Positions 14,701 through 29,700 of a DNA stretch of 64,000 nt are shown one piece after another. Origin of the DNA: a virus. A program made the position numbers and the translations under genes. The stretch is taken from positions 1 to 64,000 of IMG/VR virus record IMGVR_UViG_3300035670_000050; one strand, written 5' to 3'. The notes beneath the pieces were generated by a model. That model was not told the origin of the DNA and did no database searches. It was given only the letters and a program-made list of their open reading frames with translations. Position 1 is the first letter of the stretch, and every line of letters begins with the position of its first letter.

Positions 14701-17700
14701 CCTCTTCCTTATGACAATTACTTGAATATTGACTTGTATGATGAAAGAGCTGATCTCAAAATGGATATAACAAAGTTAGATTTCAGTGACAATTATGCAG
14801 ATGAAATTTTAGCATCACATGTTTTTGAACATATCAGTCCATTTAAAATAATGAAAACACTTGTTGAGTGGAAAAGAGTATTAAAACCTAATGGCAAATT
14901 AATTATGGAGATGCCAAATATTGAAGAATTATGTAGGCAATTCATAAACACCAATGATAAGATGGTGCGTTACAGATTGTTGACTTCTATCTATGGTACA
15001 GTAAATACTAGACATTCAGGTGATCCTGAAGAGATCACTAGCCCACATCTTTTTGGATGGTATCCAGAAATAGTGTATGACCATTTAGCTGGTGCTGGTT
15101 TTAGAGAAATAAAGTTTATGCAAGAACAAATTCTTGGCCATGATGGACCTAATTTTAGGGTGGAAGCAATCAAATGAAATATTCTATAGTTATACCAACT
15201 TATAATCATTGTGATGATTTATTAAAGCCGTGTGTTGAATCAATTTTGAAGTATTCGACTATTGAAGATATTGAGTTGGTAATATCAGCCAACGGATGCA
15301 CAGATAACACTAAACAATATCTTGAGGAACTCAAAGAACATTTCATTAAAAATAATTTAAAAGATAATTTCAAATATTTTTGGCATGACAGTCCTTTAGG
15401 ATATCCAAAAGCAACAAATGAAGGTATTAAATTAACAACATGTGATAAAGTTGTGTTATTAAACAATGATTGCATATTACTTGATCAATCTAAAGATTTA
15501 TGGTTAAATATTCTGCATGATCCATTTACAAAAAACGTAAATTGTGGTATATCTTGTGTTGTTAAAGAATATTCTAATGTTGTGGTGAGAAACTTTGCTA
15601 TATTTTTCTGTGTGATGATAGACAGAAAAGTTTTCGATAAAATTGGATTACTCAATGAAGAGTATGGGGTTGGTTCTTGTGAAGATATTGAGTTTTGTAT
15701 CTTAGCGGAAGAAAATGGATTTACGATTGATGAATGTATACCAAAACTTCCAACTACTAAAAGCTTTCACACAGGACAATATCCAATATACCATTTAGCT
15801 GAAGGTACAGTCCATGATCAAAGTTTAGTGCAAAATTGGAGTTCCAATTTTTTAAAGAATTCCTTTAGAGTAGCATTGAAACATAATCCATATTGGAAGA
15901 AAAATATTATGCGTGAGAATACTATTGCTGTAATTACTCCTATTTACAATGACATATCTCATATTTTTAGATGTATCAACTCTGTCAAAATACAATCATA
16001 TAAAAATGTGACTCATTACATTTATGATGACAATTCTACCGATAACCTACAAGAAGCTATTTCCTTTTTAGTAGAAAACGATGACACTATCAAGTACTAC
16101 AGAGGGGACCAAAATAAAGGTCAAAGTTATGGAAGAAATTTTTTAATTGAACAAGCTATAAAAGATGGTTGTCAGTACATTGCATTTTTGGATTCTGATG
16201 ATTCTTGGATAGAAAACCACTTAGAAACTAGTTTGATATATTTAAATCAATATGATATAGTTTACACTAAGCCAACTGTCATTGATGAAAAATTTTCCAA
16301 AATGGACATTGTGAATATACCAGTTCCAAAAGAGTTTATTGGTAAACAGTTATTGTATAGGAATTTTATATGGATGTCTTCAGTTGTAGCTAAGAAAGAA
16401 TGTTTTGTCGAAAACAAATTCGATAGTGATCTCGATAGTGTAGAAGATTGGGATATGTGGATTCGTCTATGGAAAAGTAATTATAAATTTGTTGATAAGA
16501 AAATTCAAACTATCTTTTATTTGCATAGAAACACTTCTCAGGCTTCAATTGGTAAGTCTAAAATGCCTTTATTGAAGAATAAACACGAAATGCTAGATTC
16601 ACTCAAATTACATCTAGCATGTGGTCATGATTATACTGAAGGATATATAAACATAGACTTGTATGCACCCGATGATGCAGTTTGTGATGCTAGATTTGAT
16701 GTGCAAAAGTTGCCATATGACGATAACTCTGTAGATGAAATAAAGGCATTTCATATCATTGAGCATTTTCACTTCTTTGAGATTAAAGATGTATTGGAAG
16801 AATGGTTTCGTGTATTGAAGCCAGGTGGAAGATTATGGTTGGAAACTCCAGACTTTTTAGAGACCTGTCGGTCATTTGTTGAAGGTTCTCCAGTAATGAA
16901 TATTGAAGATTGGAGAGTTTTACTATATGGGCACTTTTTTGCACACCCCTGGGTTCCAGGACAAACACACAAATTTCTTTTTACTGAACAACAATTAAGA
17001 ACTAATTTAGGATGGGCAGGTTTTAAAAATATTACTAGAAAAGATCCAGCTTCAAAATATGTTATGCCACATACTGTTCACTTATTTTTAAATGTAGAGG
17101 CTTTTAAATGAGAGTACTTTGTTCCATATCAACTAGAGGAAGGTATGATACTACTTTACCTATGGCAATACAATCTGTAATTGCACAAGAAAAATTACCA
17201 GATCATTTGGTCATTTTTGATGACAATGATGAACCAAAAGATATGCGAGAGATGCAACATTATGCGTATTTGTTTTCTATTTTGGAAGAAAAAAATATTG
17301 GTTGGCAAGTATTGTTTGGTCTTAAAAAAGGCCAACACTTTAATCATCAAATTGCAAATAAAATGGGTTATGATTTAGTTTGGAGGTTGGATGACGATAC
17401 TGTTGCAGAGCCTAATACTTTAAAGAATTTGTATTCTTATATCCAAAATCATGATGATGTTGGTGCTGTTGGTGGTTCAGTTTTAACACCTCCATTTGAA
17501 ACTATACGAATTGCTTGTACAGGAAAAATAGAAGATATTTGGCATGAACCCAACATGCAATGGGATCATGTTAGAGTTGTGAGAGAGGTCGATCATTTAC
17601 ATTGTTCATTTCTGTATCGTGCTGGAATATGTGATTACAATTTGGCATTGTCTAGAGCTGCACACAGAGAAGAGACATTATTCACTTATGCATTTAGGCA

Positions 17701-20700
17701 AAAGGGATATAGACTATTGGTTGTACCTGATGCTGTAGTTTGGCATCTAAAGAATCGTCAAGGTGGTATTAGAACTAGTACTCAAGAGATGTTTGCTCAC
17801 GATGAACAAATATTTAACAATATTTTAGGATTAAAAGAATATACACCAGTTGTTTTAGATTGTGGTTTAGGTGATCATATCGTATTCAAACGAGTATTGA
17901 AAGACATTCAGAATCCAATAGTGTTTTCTTGTTATCCAGAAATAATTCCTGGCAAAAGTATTGCTGAGGCAATTCAAAGATTTGGTGATATTAGTTCGTT
18001 TAATGTTTATACTAAAATGGATCAATGGAAATGGAAAGATAGTCTCGAAAATGCATTTAGAAAATTGTATGGAGTAGAAAAATGATTGTGATATCACCTT
18101 ATGCTAAAAAATTAAGAAACGATAAGAATAATCCCAAAAATTATCCTTGGTGGCCTGAACTAATATCTCTAATCAAAGAACCAATTGTTCAAGTTGGTAT
18201 TGAAGGTGAAGAACAATTGGTTGATGATTTTAGAAAAAACTTGACTGTGTTGGAACTGACTGCACTCATTGAAAATTGCAGAACTTGGATATCTGTAGAT
18301 AGTTTTATTCAACATTTAGCTTGGGATATTGGTAAACCAGGTATAGTTCTTTTTGGTCAATCTGACCCAACAATTTTTGGACATCCAGAAAACATAAATC
18401 TATTGAAAGATAGAAAATATCTTCGTGAGCAACAATTTTGGTGGTGGGAACAGTGTGATTATAATGAAGATGCTTTCGTTAAACCAGAAGAAGTGATTAA
18501 GTACCTTGATATAGACAAAAAACACCTTGAAAGTCTTCTTAAAATAGTTGTATAATACAAACATTGCGCCTGTAGCTCAATTGGTCAGAGCAGCGGACTC
18601 ATAATCCGTTGGTTGGGGGTTCAAGTCCCTCCGGGCGCACCATCTTGACTAAATACCTAACTAAATACCTAAGTTTGACTGACTGATTTTTTTGTTCTTA
18701 TGATGAAACAAGAAAGGACAAAAAAATGGATCCGATTACCATTATGGCTGCGGCTACCGCTGCCTTTAATGGAGTTAAAAAGGCAGTAGAACTTGGTAGA
18801 GAAGTATCTGATATCTATAGTCAATTGAGTACCTGGGCAGGACATGTTGGTGACTTCCATAGAACAGTTGCCGAAATGGAAATTAAGAAAAAGAAACCGG
18901 GTATTTTTGATAAGATATCGTTTGCGAAAAGTGACACAGCTGAAGCATTTGATATGTTTGCAGCAAAACAGAAATTGATAGAGATGGAAAAAGAAATCTA
19001 TCATATGTTTCTTTATGGTGAACTCAATCATCTTGGTAGAGATGGTTACGATGAGTTTAGAAGAATGAGAGAAGAGGTTCGCCAGAAAAGGAACAAGATG
19101 TTTATCGATCAGATGAAAGCGAGAAAAGATTTCTTTGAAACTATAAAGTTAGTTGTGATAGTATCTGTGATTGTTCTATCTGGTGCTTTAATTGGGTGGT
19201 TGATGATAGATTATGCTATAACAGCTGCTCAAGCAGTAGGTAACCTTTAATGTCAAAAGAAGAAATAGATGTTAATGATGATGGTATTGTGAACGAGAAA
19301 GAATTGGAGATATACGAACAACGAGCCAAGAATCGTAGGAGAATGGCTTGGGTTAGTTTGGCCGCAATGATATTTACGGCTGTTGCATTGATGTTCTTTG
19401 TGTCTGATGATAGACTTACAAAGTTGGACGGAGTTTTAGAATTATACTGGATTGCTTTGGGTGGTGTGGTTGGTGCGTATGTTGGTATTAGCGCATGGAC
19501 GAAAAGAGGTTAAACATCACTACAAAGGAACTATCATGGATGAAAAATATTCTATGATGAAGTGGAAGTATATGATGGGTTGGATGTATCTTTCTGTTTG
19601 CTTGTTTGATTTTGTTGTTGCACCAGTTGGTTGGTCAATCATTCAATTTTGGGAAGTACAACCAGAAAATGATGCCTTTAGACAATGGGCACCATTGACA
19701 CTTCAAGGCGCAGGATTCTTTCACATGGCCATGGGTGCAGTTTTAGGTATATCTGCATTTAAAGGCAATGAAGATAAGAAGAATGAGGAAGAACCAAAAT
19801 AATGTTTTTCGTATTTGACCTGTGGGTATATACCGCTATTCAAATGTGGTATATGCCTTACAGGTTAATCAATCCAGACTGTTGTAAATAAACAACACAC
19901 CTGCTTGACAATTCCCATATAATCATATATAATGTAAGTTAATTGATAATAATGGAGATTTATAATGGCTCGTATTCTTGATGCGAACGAAAAATTTGTC
20001 GGTAGTGAACCTAAGGTTGCAAAAGAAATTTCCAATTCTGAATTGGGCAGCATGTTGTCATGGTATTCTCAAAACAAATCCAAAAAAGACGCAACAAAAT
20101 ATGCCGTCGATTATTTCAAGAAAAAATTTAAACTTAGTGCCGAATCTGTAGTCAAAGCCAAAACATCTACATTTGGTTTTATTTGTCGTATTGTAACCAA
20201 TGGTTCTATTCTTTCAGAAAAAGACAAAGAATGGTTTGATGCTGAAATTGAAACTATCAAAACAGAATTGGCAGAAAAGAAAGAGGAAACTGTTGTTGTA
20301 AAAACAGGACCTAATATTCAAGATCGTATTCGTGAAAAAGCAAACGCTTGTATTGGTGAACTAGAAGGTCAAATTGATGAACTGATTGACACCTCATTCA
20401 AAGCCAATGTTTCACCTTATTCTGTCATGCACACTCTTGAGGTAAAAGGTGTACATGTAAAACAAATTCTTGATTGGGTGAAACTGAAACGAGCAGAGTT
20501 TGATTATGTGTTGAATACTGATGAAGAAGACCTAAAAGAAGGTTATTCCAATTTCAAGAAAACAGAACTTAAGAAAATTGTAGCATATTGTGATCAAGTA
20601 ATTATTGATGCTGGCAAATTTGCCGAGATTGCAACACAGTCTCGTAAACCTCGCAAGAAGAAACAAAAGTCACCAGAACAATTAGTTGCCAAAGTAAAAT

Positions 20701-23700
20701 ATTGCCGAGAGTTTAAAGAACTCGGCTTGACTTCTGTTGACATTAAGAGTATAATTGGTGTTAGTCAGTTATGGGTATACAATACCAAGTTGCGTAAACT
20801 CGGTATGTATCAGGCTTCTGATGCTGGTGGTCTAAGTGTCAAAGGATCGTCAATTGTGAATTTTAGTGAAGAAAAGTCTATACAGAAAAAGTTGCGTAAG
20901 CCTGAAGTGACTTTGCCAGAAGTATTGTCTGGTGGTAAAGTCTACTTGCGTAATGCATTGAGTAATATTCGTGCCGTAGAATCGGCTTTGAGTGGTCGTT
21001 TAAATGATGATACAATCCTTTTAAGGGTAGTGAAGTGAAGATCAATAAAATATACTTAGATATGGATGGAGTCCTTGCAGACTTCGACAAACGGTACAAA
21101 GAATTGTTTGGTACAGGTGCTGCTGGTGAAGATCGTGATCGTAAAAACTTTTCAAAGAATTGGAAAGAGTTTATTCGTACTGAACAGTTTGCCACACTCG
21201 ATAGGTTTCCTGGTTTTTCAGAACTGATCGATTATGTTGGCATGTTACCTGTTCGTATTGAAATTCTATCGTCAACAGGCGGTATTCCATTCCATAGTGA
21301 GGTAAGTCAACAAAAGCGTTTGTGGTTATATAATCAAGGAATTGAAGTACCTGAAAATTTTGTTCCAGGCCGCAAAGTGAAGAAATACTATGCATTTCCT
21401 GGCAACTTACTGATTGACGATACCCCAGATGTTGTTGATGCGTTCAATGAAGCTGGTGGAATTGCGATACTGCACAAAGATGTGAATGAAACTATTTCTA
21501 AACTAAAAGAGATAATGAATGAAAACAATGACTAGAACTGTAAGAGTGTGTGACCCTCCTGCTGGTTGGAAGTATGGGTTTCCAAAACCAATGCCAAAAG
21601 ATAATCTTTCATATCAAGAGTTTAACGATTGGCTTGTTGCAGAAGGTTATCCGCAAAAAGAAATAGATAGTTATGGAGACCATTTCTATTGCAGATATTG
21701 GGAAGAAGAAGTTGATCTTCCTCCACATACAGACTAATGAAAGTATAAAATGATTATTTTTGATTATCAACAAATAGCAATTTCAAATCTTATGGAACAG
21801 ATTGGTTCATCTAAGACTTCTGTAGATGAAAACCTAGTTCGTCATATGATATTGAATACTATTCGTACCTATGTGAAGAAGTTTAAATCGTCTCATGGCC
21901 CAGAAGTTGTAATTGCCTGTGATAACAAGCATTATTGGCGTCGAGAGATTTATCCTCATTACAAAGCAGGTCGTAAGAAGGCCAGAGATGCTTCTGGGCA
22001 TGACTGGTCTTCTATCTTTGAATCATTGAATAAAATTCGTGAAGAGTTGAAAGAGTATTCGCCATACAAAGTAATTGATGTTGAAGGTGCAGAAGCCGAT
22101 GATATCATTGGTACTCTTGCACAAAAGTTTTCTTCTGAAAAGGTTATGATTCTTTCCTCTGATAAAGACTTTGCACAATTGCAGAAGTTTGCAAATGTAG
22201 AACAGTATTCGCCAATTCTTAAAAAGTTTATAAAAGAACCATTTCCTTCTGTTCAGTTGAAACAGATGGTAATTCGTGGTGACAAAGGTGATGGTATTCC
22301 CAACATTCTTTCGAGTGATGATGTATTCGTTTCAGGCGGCCGCCAAAAACCAATTACTGAAGCCAAGATCATCAAGTGGTTGAATCAAGAACCAAAAGAC
22401 TTCTGTAACGATGAAATGATGCGAAATTATGTTCGTAATGAAACTCTAATTGATCTGACTAAGATTCCAAATACAATCAGAGAAACCATTTTGAATAAAT
22501 ACGAAAGTACAGAGTCTAAGACAAAACAAGACTTTATGAACTATATGATTGCCAACCGGCTCAAAAACTTAATTGAAGTACTGGATGATTTCTAATGATT
22601 AAAGAAAAGTTGATGACTGAAATTCTTGATGAGTTTCAACAAGCACAAAACAAGCAAGAACGAATTGCAGTTTTGAAAAAATATGATCATGTAAACTTTC
22701 GTGAATTTCTATGGTATGCATTAGAACCATCTGTTGAATTTGATGTTGAAGTGCCAAGTTACAGGCCTGCTGTTGAACCAGCAGGACTGAACTTTTCATA
22801 TCTAAGTATCGAAGTGAAAAAAATGTATCGTTTTATTAAAGATCATAAGTTAAGGCCAGCAGGTCTTACTCCACAAAAACAGAAACAATTACTTGTAGTT
22901 GTCTTGGAATCTCTTCATAAAGACGAAGCTGAACTACTAGTAAAAGTTTTGCAGAAAAAATTCAAAATTCCTAACCTAACAATTAAGCTCGTACAAGAAG
23001 CATATCCTGGAATGTAAAAAATGAAAGTTGCTGTAGTGACGCCTACAATAGGCACCAAATATTTGAAACAAAATTTAGATTCTGTATCTAAACAGACATA
23101 TAAAAATATTAAGAGTGTTATAGTTTGTGATGGCCCAGAATACGAAACTAAAGTTCGTGATATCATAAAAGATTTTAATGTCACACCTATGTTTTTACCT
23201 GAAAATACTGGCGCAGGTAATTACAATGGTCACAGAATATATGCCACCATTCCTTACTTGATTGATGCTGATTATTTTATTTTTTTAGATGAAGATAATT
23301 GGCTAGATGAAGAACATGTTGAATCTTTAGTTAAGACGGTAGAGGGCAATGATTGGGCATTTACTTTTAGGAAAATTGTAGATGGTGATGGTAAATATAT
23401 TTGCAATGATGATTGTGAGAGCCTAGGACTTTGGCCTTCTTGTTTGAGTGATCAAGAATATTTTGTAGATGTTAATTGTTACTTTTTACCTAAAATGATG
23501 GCAGTACATACTTCTCCAATTTGGTATAGAAGAACACGATTGGATCAACCAGAAGTTGATAGACTTTTGATTAGTGTTTTGCGCCAAAACAAAACTAGAT
23601 ATAAATCCACAAAACAATACACATTGAATTATAGAGTTGGAAATAGAAGTGATTCTGTTAAGGCTGATTTCTTCATTAATGGGAATAAATTTATGGAACA

Positions 23701-26700
23701 GAAATATAAAGGGCAATTGCCGTGGAAAACTGAAGATAATGGACTTGTTTTAACTTTAAATACTAATGATAACCTGTAATGGTAAAGAAAATGACCGAAA
23801 AACTTGAGAATGTAATTGCTATGAATGAGGGCATAGATTCTGTTATGCTCAATAATCGTATTCATTTTTTAACTGGAGATATTAACGAAGAAAACACATT
23901 GGCTGCAATTCGTTGGATCATCTATGAGAACTTGAAAGATGACCAAGGTGAGTTGACGATGTATATCAATTCTGATGGCGGCAATTTGCAAGATGCATTT
24001 GCTCTGATTGAAGTGATGAAGAAATCTCGCAAAGTGATTCGCACTATTGCTATTGGTTCTGTATGTTCATCTGCATTTATGGTGTTCACAGCTGGCACCA
24101 AAGGACATCGGTTCGTTTCTGAGACAGCAAGCATTATGTGCCATCAATTTAGTTATACTAACAATGGTAAGTACCATGATATGCGGTCTACAATGAAAGA
24201 GACTGAACTTATCAATGATAGAATGGTGACACTACTCAAAGAATTTACGGGTCTAGAATCTCGTACAATCAAAACCAAATTTCTCCCGCCAAGTGATGTT
24301 TGGTTTACGGCTGAAGAAGCAATCGAACTTGGCATTGCCGATCAAATCTTTTAAAGGAGGTTAGTTTTCTAACATGATTTCAGGCGGTCAAAAAATTCAA
24401 AAGACTCACAAAACAAAATTCCGTAAAAACAAAGACAAAGAGTCTATTAAGTTTGAAAAAAAGAAACATCACGACAAATCATTTTATCGCTTAGCGAGAG
24501 AAGAGAAAACCGAGTATGTCACATAAAGATGAATTGAAAAGACAGATTCGTGAACTTGAGGAAAAGATTGCAAGAGATGAGGGTGCGAAATTGCAATTAC
24601 AAACCGAACTCAATCGGCTCAAGGTTGCTGAATTTGAAGAAGACCTTAGAGAATCAGACAATAGGCAACTATTGAAAGGTTAATGTTGCTTTAACACTAC
24701 TAAAGCAACATTAATGTTGCTGTTGTTTTAATACAACATTGCCTATTGACAATTCCATAGGTTCTGTTATAATACAAGAACTATGGAAATTCTTAAAGAA
24801 ATCACACAATGGGATGTCGATTATCGGCAACCTAATCACACCTACTTGGTCAATAAAAAAGGCCAAGTTATCGCATACGCCAAATGGCACTCAAATGAGA
24901 TTCAGATATTCAAATCTCGCCAAACTCTAGATAAACGATACCGTAAATTCGTGGTAGATAATCACAAAGGATTATCTAAATTAATACCGCAATTTATTTC
25001 TGAAGATGATTATCAAAAGAAAAAAACGGTAATAACCAAATCTAAAAATATCCGCCAGTTTAAAGTAACATCAAAAGGCAAAAATTATATTGTAGAATTT
25101 AATATAATAGGTAAATATATTACTTGCCCATGTATCGGTTTCGGTTATCGCCGCAAATGCAAGCACTCAGACGCTGTTGCAAAAAAACTACAGTCTGCTT
25201 GACAATTCGGCAATATACTGATATAATGTTTACATAATGATTGATAAGGAAATCAAATGAAAGTATCTCGCTTTGCTGTTCTTCAAATTGATAATGACGA
25301 TATTCTCCGTAACACCGATATTATGTTTCGGCCAACAAAAGAATTGGTTGAATCTCTTTCAATGGAATATAGTATCGTTGCTATAATCGATGGCACCTCA
25401 TTAGATAATGTTTTTATGATTGGTAATGTTGGTGAATATGAATCTCTTATTGAACGATTACAAGATATGCGTAGTATCTCGGTTGGTGATGTAATTCATA
25501 ATCTAGAAACTGATGAAATGTTTTGTGTTGATAGAATCGGTTTCTTTCCAGTCGAATTAAAAGAAGATATTACGGAGAATGTATAATGAATATGAACGCT
25601 TTTAAAGTTATTCAAGCTGCAAGTATGATTAATCAAATGACTAATAATGAGATACAATTACTTGCTGAATGTATTATTGATGGTAATGGTGAGAAACTTG
25701 CTGATTATATTAGTATGGTTGCTCGTGATCGTGATTATATGAATATCGAGGTGCAAGAACCAGTATGTTAATATTTACAAATCAAAAATCTAAAAAACGC
25801 AAAGTCAATACAAAACAAAAACAATTAATAACAGAATGGCAAGAATTAGTTAATCGTACTAAATTAATTAAGCCTGTTTCTGGTGTAACAAAATATAAAC
25901 CAACACCCACAGTATTTAAACGAGAAACACCATATATTCCTTCTAAAGATACTGGTTATTATAATACTTACAAACGGCCAGACCAATATTATACTGGTGA
26001 TAATATGAAAGGTATTGGTACATTACATAAATCAAATGCTGTTCCAATATTTACGGATGAAGAGGCAAGAGATCAAGCCGCAATGAGGCGTTAGTTAGTA
26101 CTCACTAACTTAGTGTTGTTTTTTGGCAACAGTAGTGCTTGACAATTCGGCAGATTATTGTTATAATGTTTACATGATGATTGATAAGGACATTCTGTAA
26201 TGAAACTGCTTTCTATTGGAAACCCCAAAATTCTCAAAGGCATGAAGCAAGGTTATATGACTTACATTTTGCACCTTGCACCTGCTGATGTTTCTGGGTA
26301 CAATACTTGCGCTAAGGCGACTGTAGGTTGCAAAAAGGCATGTCTGAATACCGCAGGCCGTGGCGGAATGTTCAAAAAAGGCGAAACGACAAATGTAATT
26401 CAACAGGCTCGTATTCGCAAAACAAAATTATTTTTCGAGAATCGTGCTGAGTTTATGACGCTTCTAGTAAAAGACATTCAATTGGCAATCAAGCAGTCTG
26501 CCAAGAAAAATCTAATCCCAGTTTTTCGTTTGAATGGTACGAGTGACCTTGCATGGGAAAAATATGATGTTATCGATAACAAAAACATTTTTGAGGTATT
26601 TCCAAATGTACAATTCTATGACTACACTAAAATTCTTGGCCGTAAAGTACGGGACATTCCTAATTACCACCTTACATTCAGTGCAGCCGATGGTAATGAT

Positions 26701-29700
26701 GCTGACGTCCTTTCGGCTATAAAACAAAAATACAATGTCGCAACAGTGTTCGGTATTAAGAAATCGCAACCGATGCCTGAGACTTACGAAGGCATGCCAG
26801 TTTTCAATGGTGATGAATCTGACCTGCGTTTTCTTGATCCGAAAGGTGTTGTAGTTGGTCTGTATGCCAAAGGTAAAGCGAAAAAAGATACCTCTGGTTT
26901 TGTTAAGTTTCCCACTTTTATGATGAAAGTTGCTTAATATAATGGATAATTTTCTGCTTAGTGTTGAAAAAGATGAATATGGTTTTTATCGTGCAATCTT
27001 TTCTGATGGTACGGTGATTGATTTAGAAACTGATAATTATGCCGATGCTGTTTGTGCGGCTGACCAATTGGAGATTGTATAATGGGTACTCGTTCGCTTA
27101 CATATGTTTTTGATAATGAAACTCCTGTAGTTTGCATGTATCGTCAGTTTGATGGTTATCCGTCAGCGCACGGTGCAGAACTTGCTGGGTTTCTTGATGG
27201 TTTTGAAGTCGTAAATGGTTATGATGAGAAGAAACCTAAACTTGCAAATGGTATGGGTTGTCTTGCAGCACAGATGATCGCATTTTTCAAAGTCGGTGTC
27301 GGTGGGTTTTATCTTGAACCTGTCGAACTTGGACAAGATGTTTGCCAAGATTATGAATATCATGTTTACCGTGATAAAGTCAAAATTCTTGACGGCGATC
27401 AAAGTGAACTTTTTTCTGGTTCTTGGCAAGAATTCTATGACCACTGTACCGTGAAAGAAGCGGCATAAATGCTCAGGCAACGCTTGACTTTTGTGCCTAC
27501 CTCTGTTACAATGTAGTCTGTTCAATCAAATAAGGAAATTTATATCATGCGTGTTGCGAAAAAATCTAGTCTTCTTCAGTGGGAAAAAATTCTCAAAGTA
27601 ATGCTTACAGGCAAATCTGTAAGTCGTGAATCTCTTGAGGCTATGCCTGAAATGAAAGATGTACCTCTGTATCGTCTTTCCACTTTCATCTGGCGTATCA
27701 AGAAGACTGGCGGTGTAGTGAGTCTGACCAAAGATGGTCGCAAAGTCGAAGGCTATGTTCTGAAGAATATTGCTGAGATGCAAGAGTACCTAGACAATAG
27801 GGAAAAAACTTTCGGTGCCAAGAAAACTGCCAAGGCACCCAAGGCAACAAAAACTCCTAAGGCTCCGAAGGCTCCGAAAACGCCTAAGACTCCTAAGAAG
27901 AAAGTTGCCAAGACTCAAGTTGTAGAAACTCTTGACGATCTTGATGCTAAACCTTTGAAGAATAAACTTGTCGAAGAAATTTCTGTCGAAGAAATTGTAG
28001 ATGAATTTGATTCTGAAATTGATGATATCGTCAATGACATCCGTGACAATGTTGCTCCGTTTTAATTGAATTGATTTGGAAGGGGGAGTGAGCGGCATAC
28101 CAGTGTATGCGCCTTACTCTTAAATGACAGCAGACTCGCCGAGAGGCGCTCGGTTGTGCCCCGTTGCATCTTATATACAAAGGAATTTATTATGATTAGC
28201 GATAAACGAGAAGTGATTGATGTAAAAGAAAACAGTAATTTTTCTACTTTCTTTGCACTCTTTGGTACTGTTAGTTTTGTTGTGGCTGTTGCACTTGCTT
28301 ATCTGAGTTATGGAACTTATCAAAATGCTTTTACTCTAAGTAAGAGTCAATTTGTTTGCACCAAAATTGAACAGTTAGGTAAAAATATGGATGACGTAAC
28401 TTGTGTTCAATATACTTCACAAAAATTCTATAAGGAAGCAGTCGTTCTGAATCGTACTGCTATGAATCAATAATGAATAGTACACAAAAAGAAATAATGT
28501 TAATTGCACAAGAAGAATGTGCAGAAGTTGTACAGGCAATTAGCAAATGTTTTCGTTTTGGGTTTAACGAAAAACACCCAAATGAAGAAATGACTAATCA
28601 ACAAAGGCTTGAAGAAGAAGTTGGTGATCTTCTTTGTATGATTAATCTGATGATGGATAATCGAATCATCGACAAACTTGCTGTAGACTTTGCCATTGAT
28701 GCGAAGTCTGAAAAAATTCGTAGATGGTCTAATATTTTTGGTGTAAAAAATGCTGCCTGAAAGTAAATTTAAAACTGCCTTTAATTACTTGCGTTATAGT
28801 GGTGCTTCTGTTAGCATCACTATAAATCCTTTTCATTGGAATATCATACCTAAATATTTTGCATCAAACGAATGGCCTAATGAAAAGACAAAGGCAGTTT
28901 CATGGTTATTTTTAACAATCCGTTTTTGGATAGATGATGGGAGTTGGTAATGAATAGTGTTGGTAATATTTTTGATGTTGAACAATCAATCATGCAATGT
29001 TGGGGTGTTGTTGATGATCTTAAACTGCTTACTGAGCAAGTGTATGATCGTCCACAACCACTTACAGAAGATGAATTAGGAAACATTCTGATTGGTATGC
29101 AATCATTGTATCAATTAAAGTTTGAAAAGTGTTTTAATGAGTTTGAAGAACTCTGTAAGAATTACCACAAATATCGCAAAGTATATGAGGCAGTCGAACG
29201 AGCAAAGGACGATGGCAAGTGAACATTTTTTATTTGAATCCAGACCCCCAAAAATGTGCTGAGATGCATTGCGACCGGCATGTTTTGAAGATGATCATTG
29301 AATATTCACAGCTCATGTCTACTGCACATCGTATTCTTGACGGCAAAGAGTATATTGATGTTACTGCAAATGGTCGCAAGATCAAACGCTGGCGCATGGA
29401 AGATTCGAAGTATGAATCTGGTTTGATGAAGGCATCACATATCAATCACCCATCTGCCGTATGGACTCGTAAAACAAAACAGAATTACATATGGCTTAAT
29501 CGCATGTGGAATTATCTGTTGCTTGAATATACACATCGTTACGGCAAACGCCATGCTTGTGCGAACTATATGGAATTGTTGTATATGTGGCCAGAAAATA
29601 TTTCCGATGGGCCATTTACTCCGCCAACACCTGCAATGCCTGATGAATGTAAAGTACCAAATGATTCGTTAGCATCGTATCATAAATATTACATCGAACG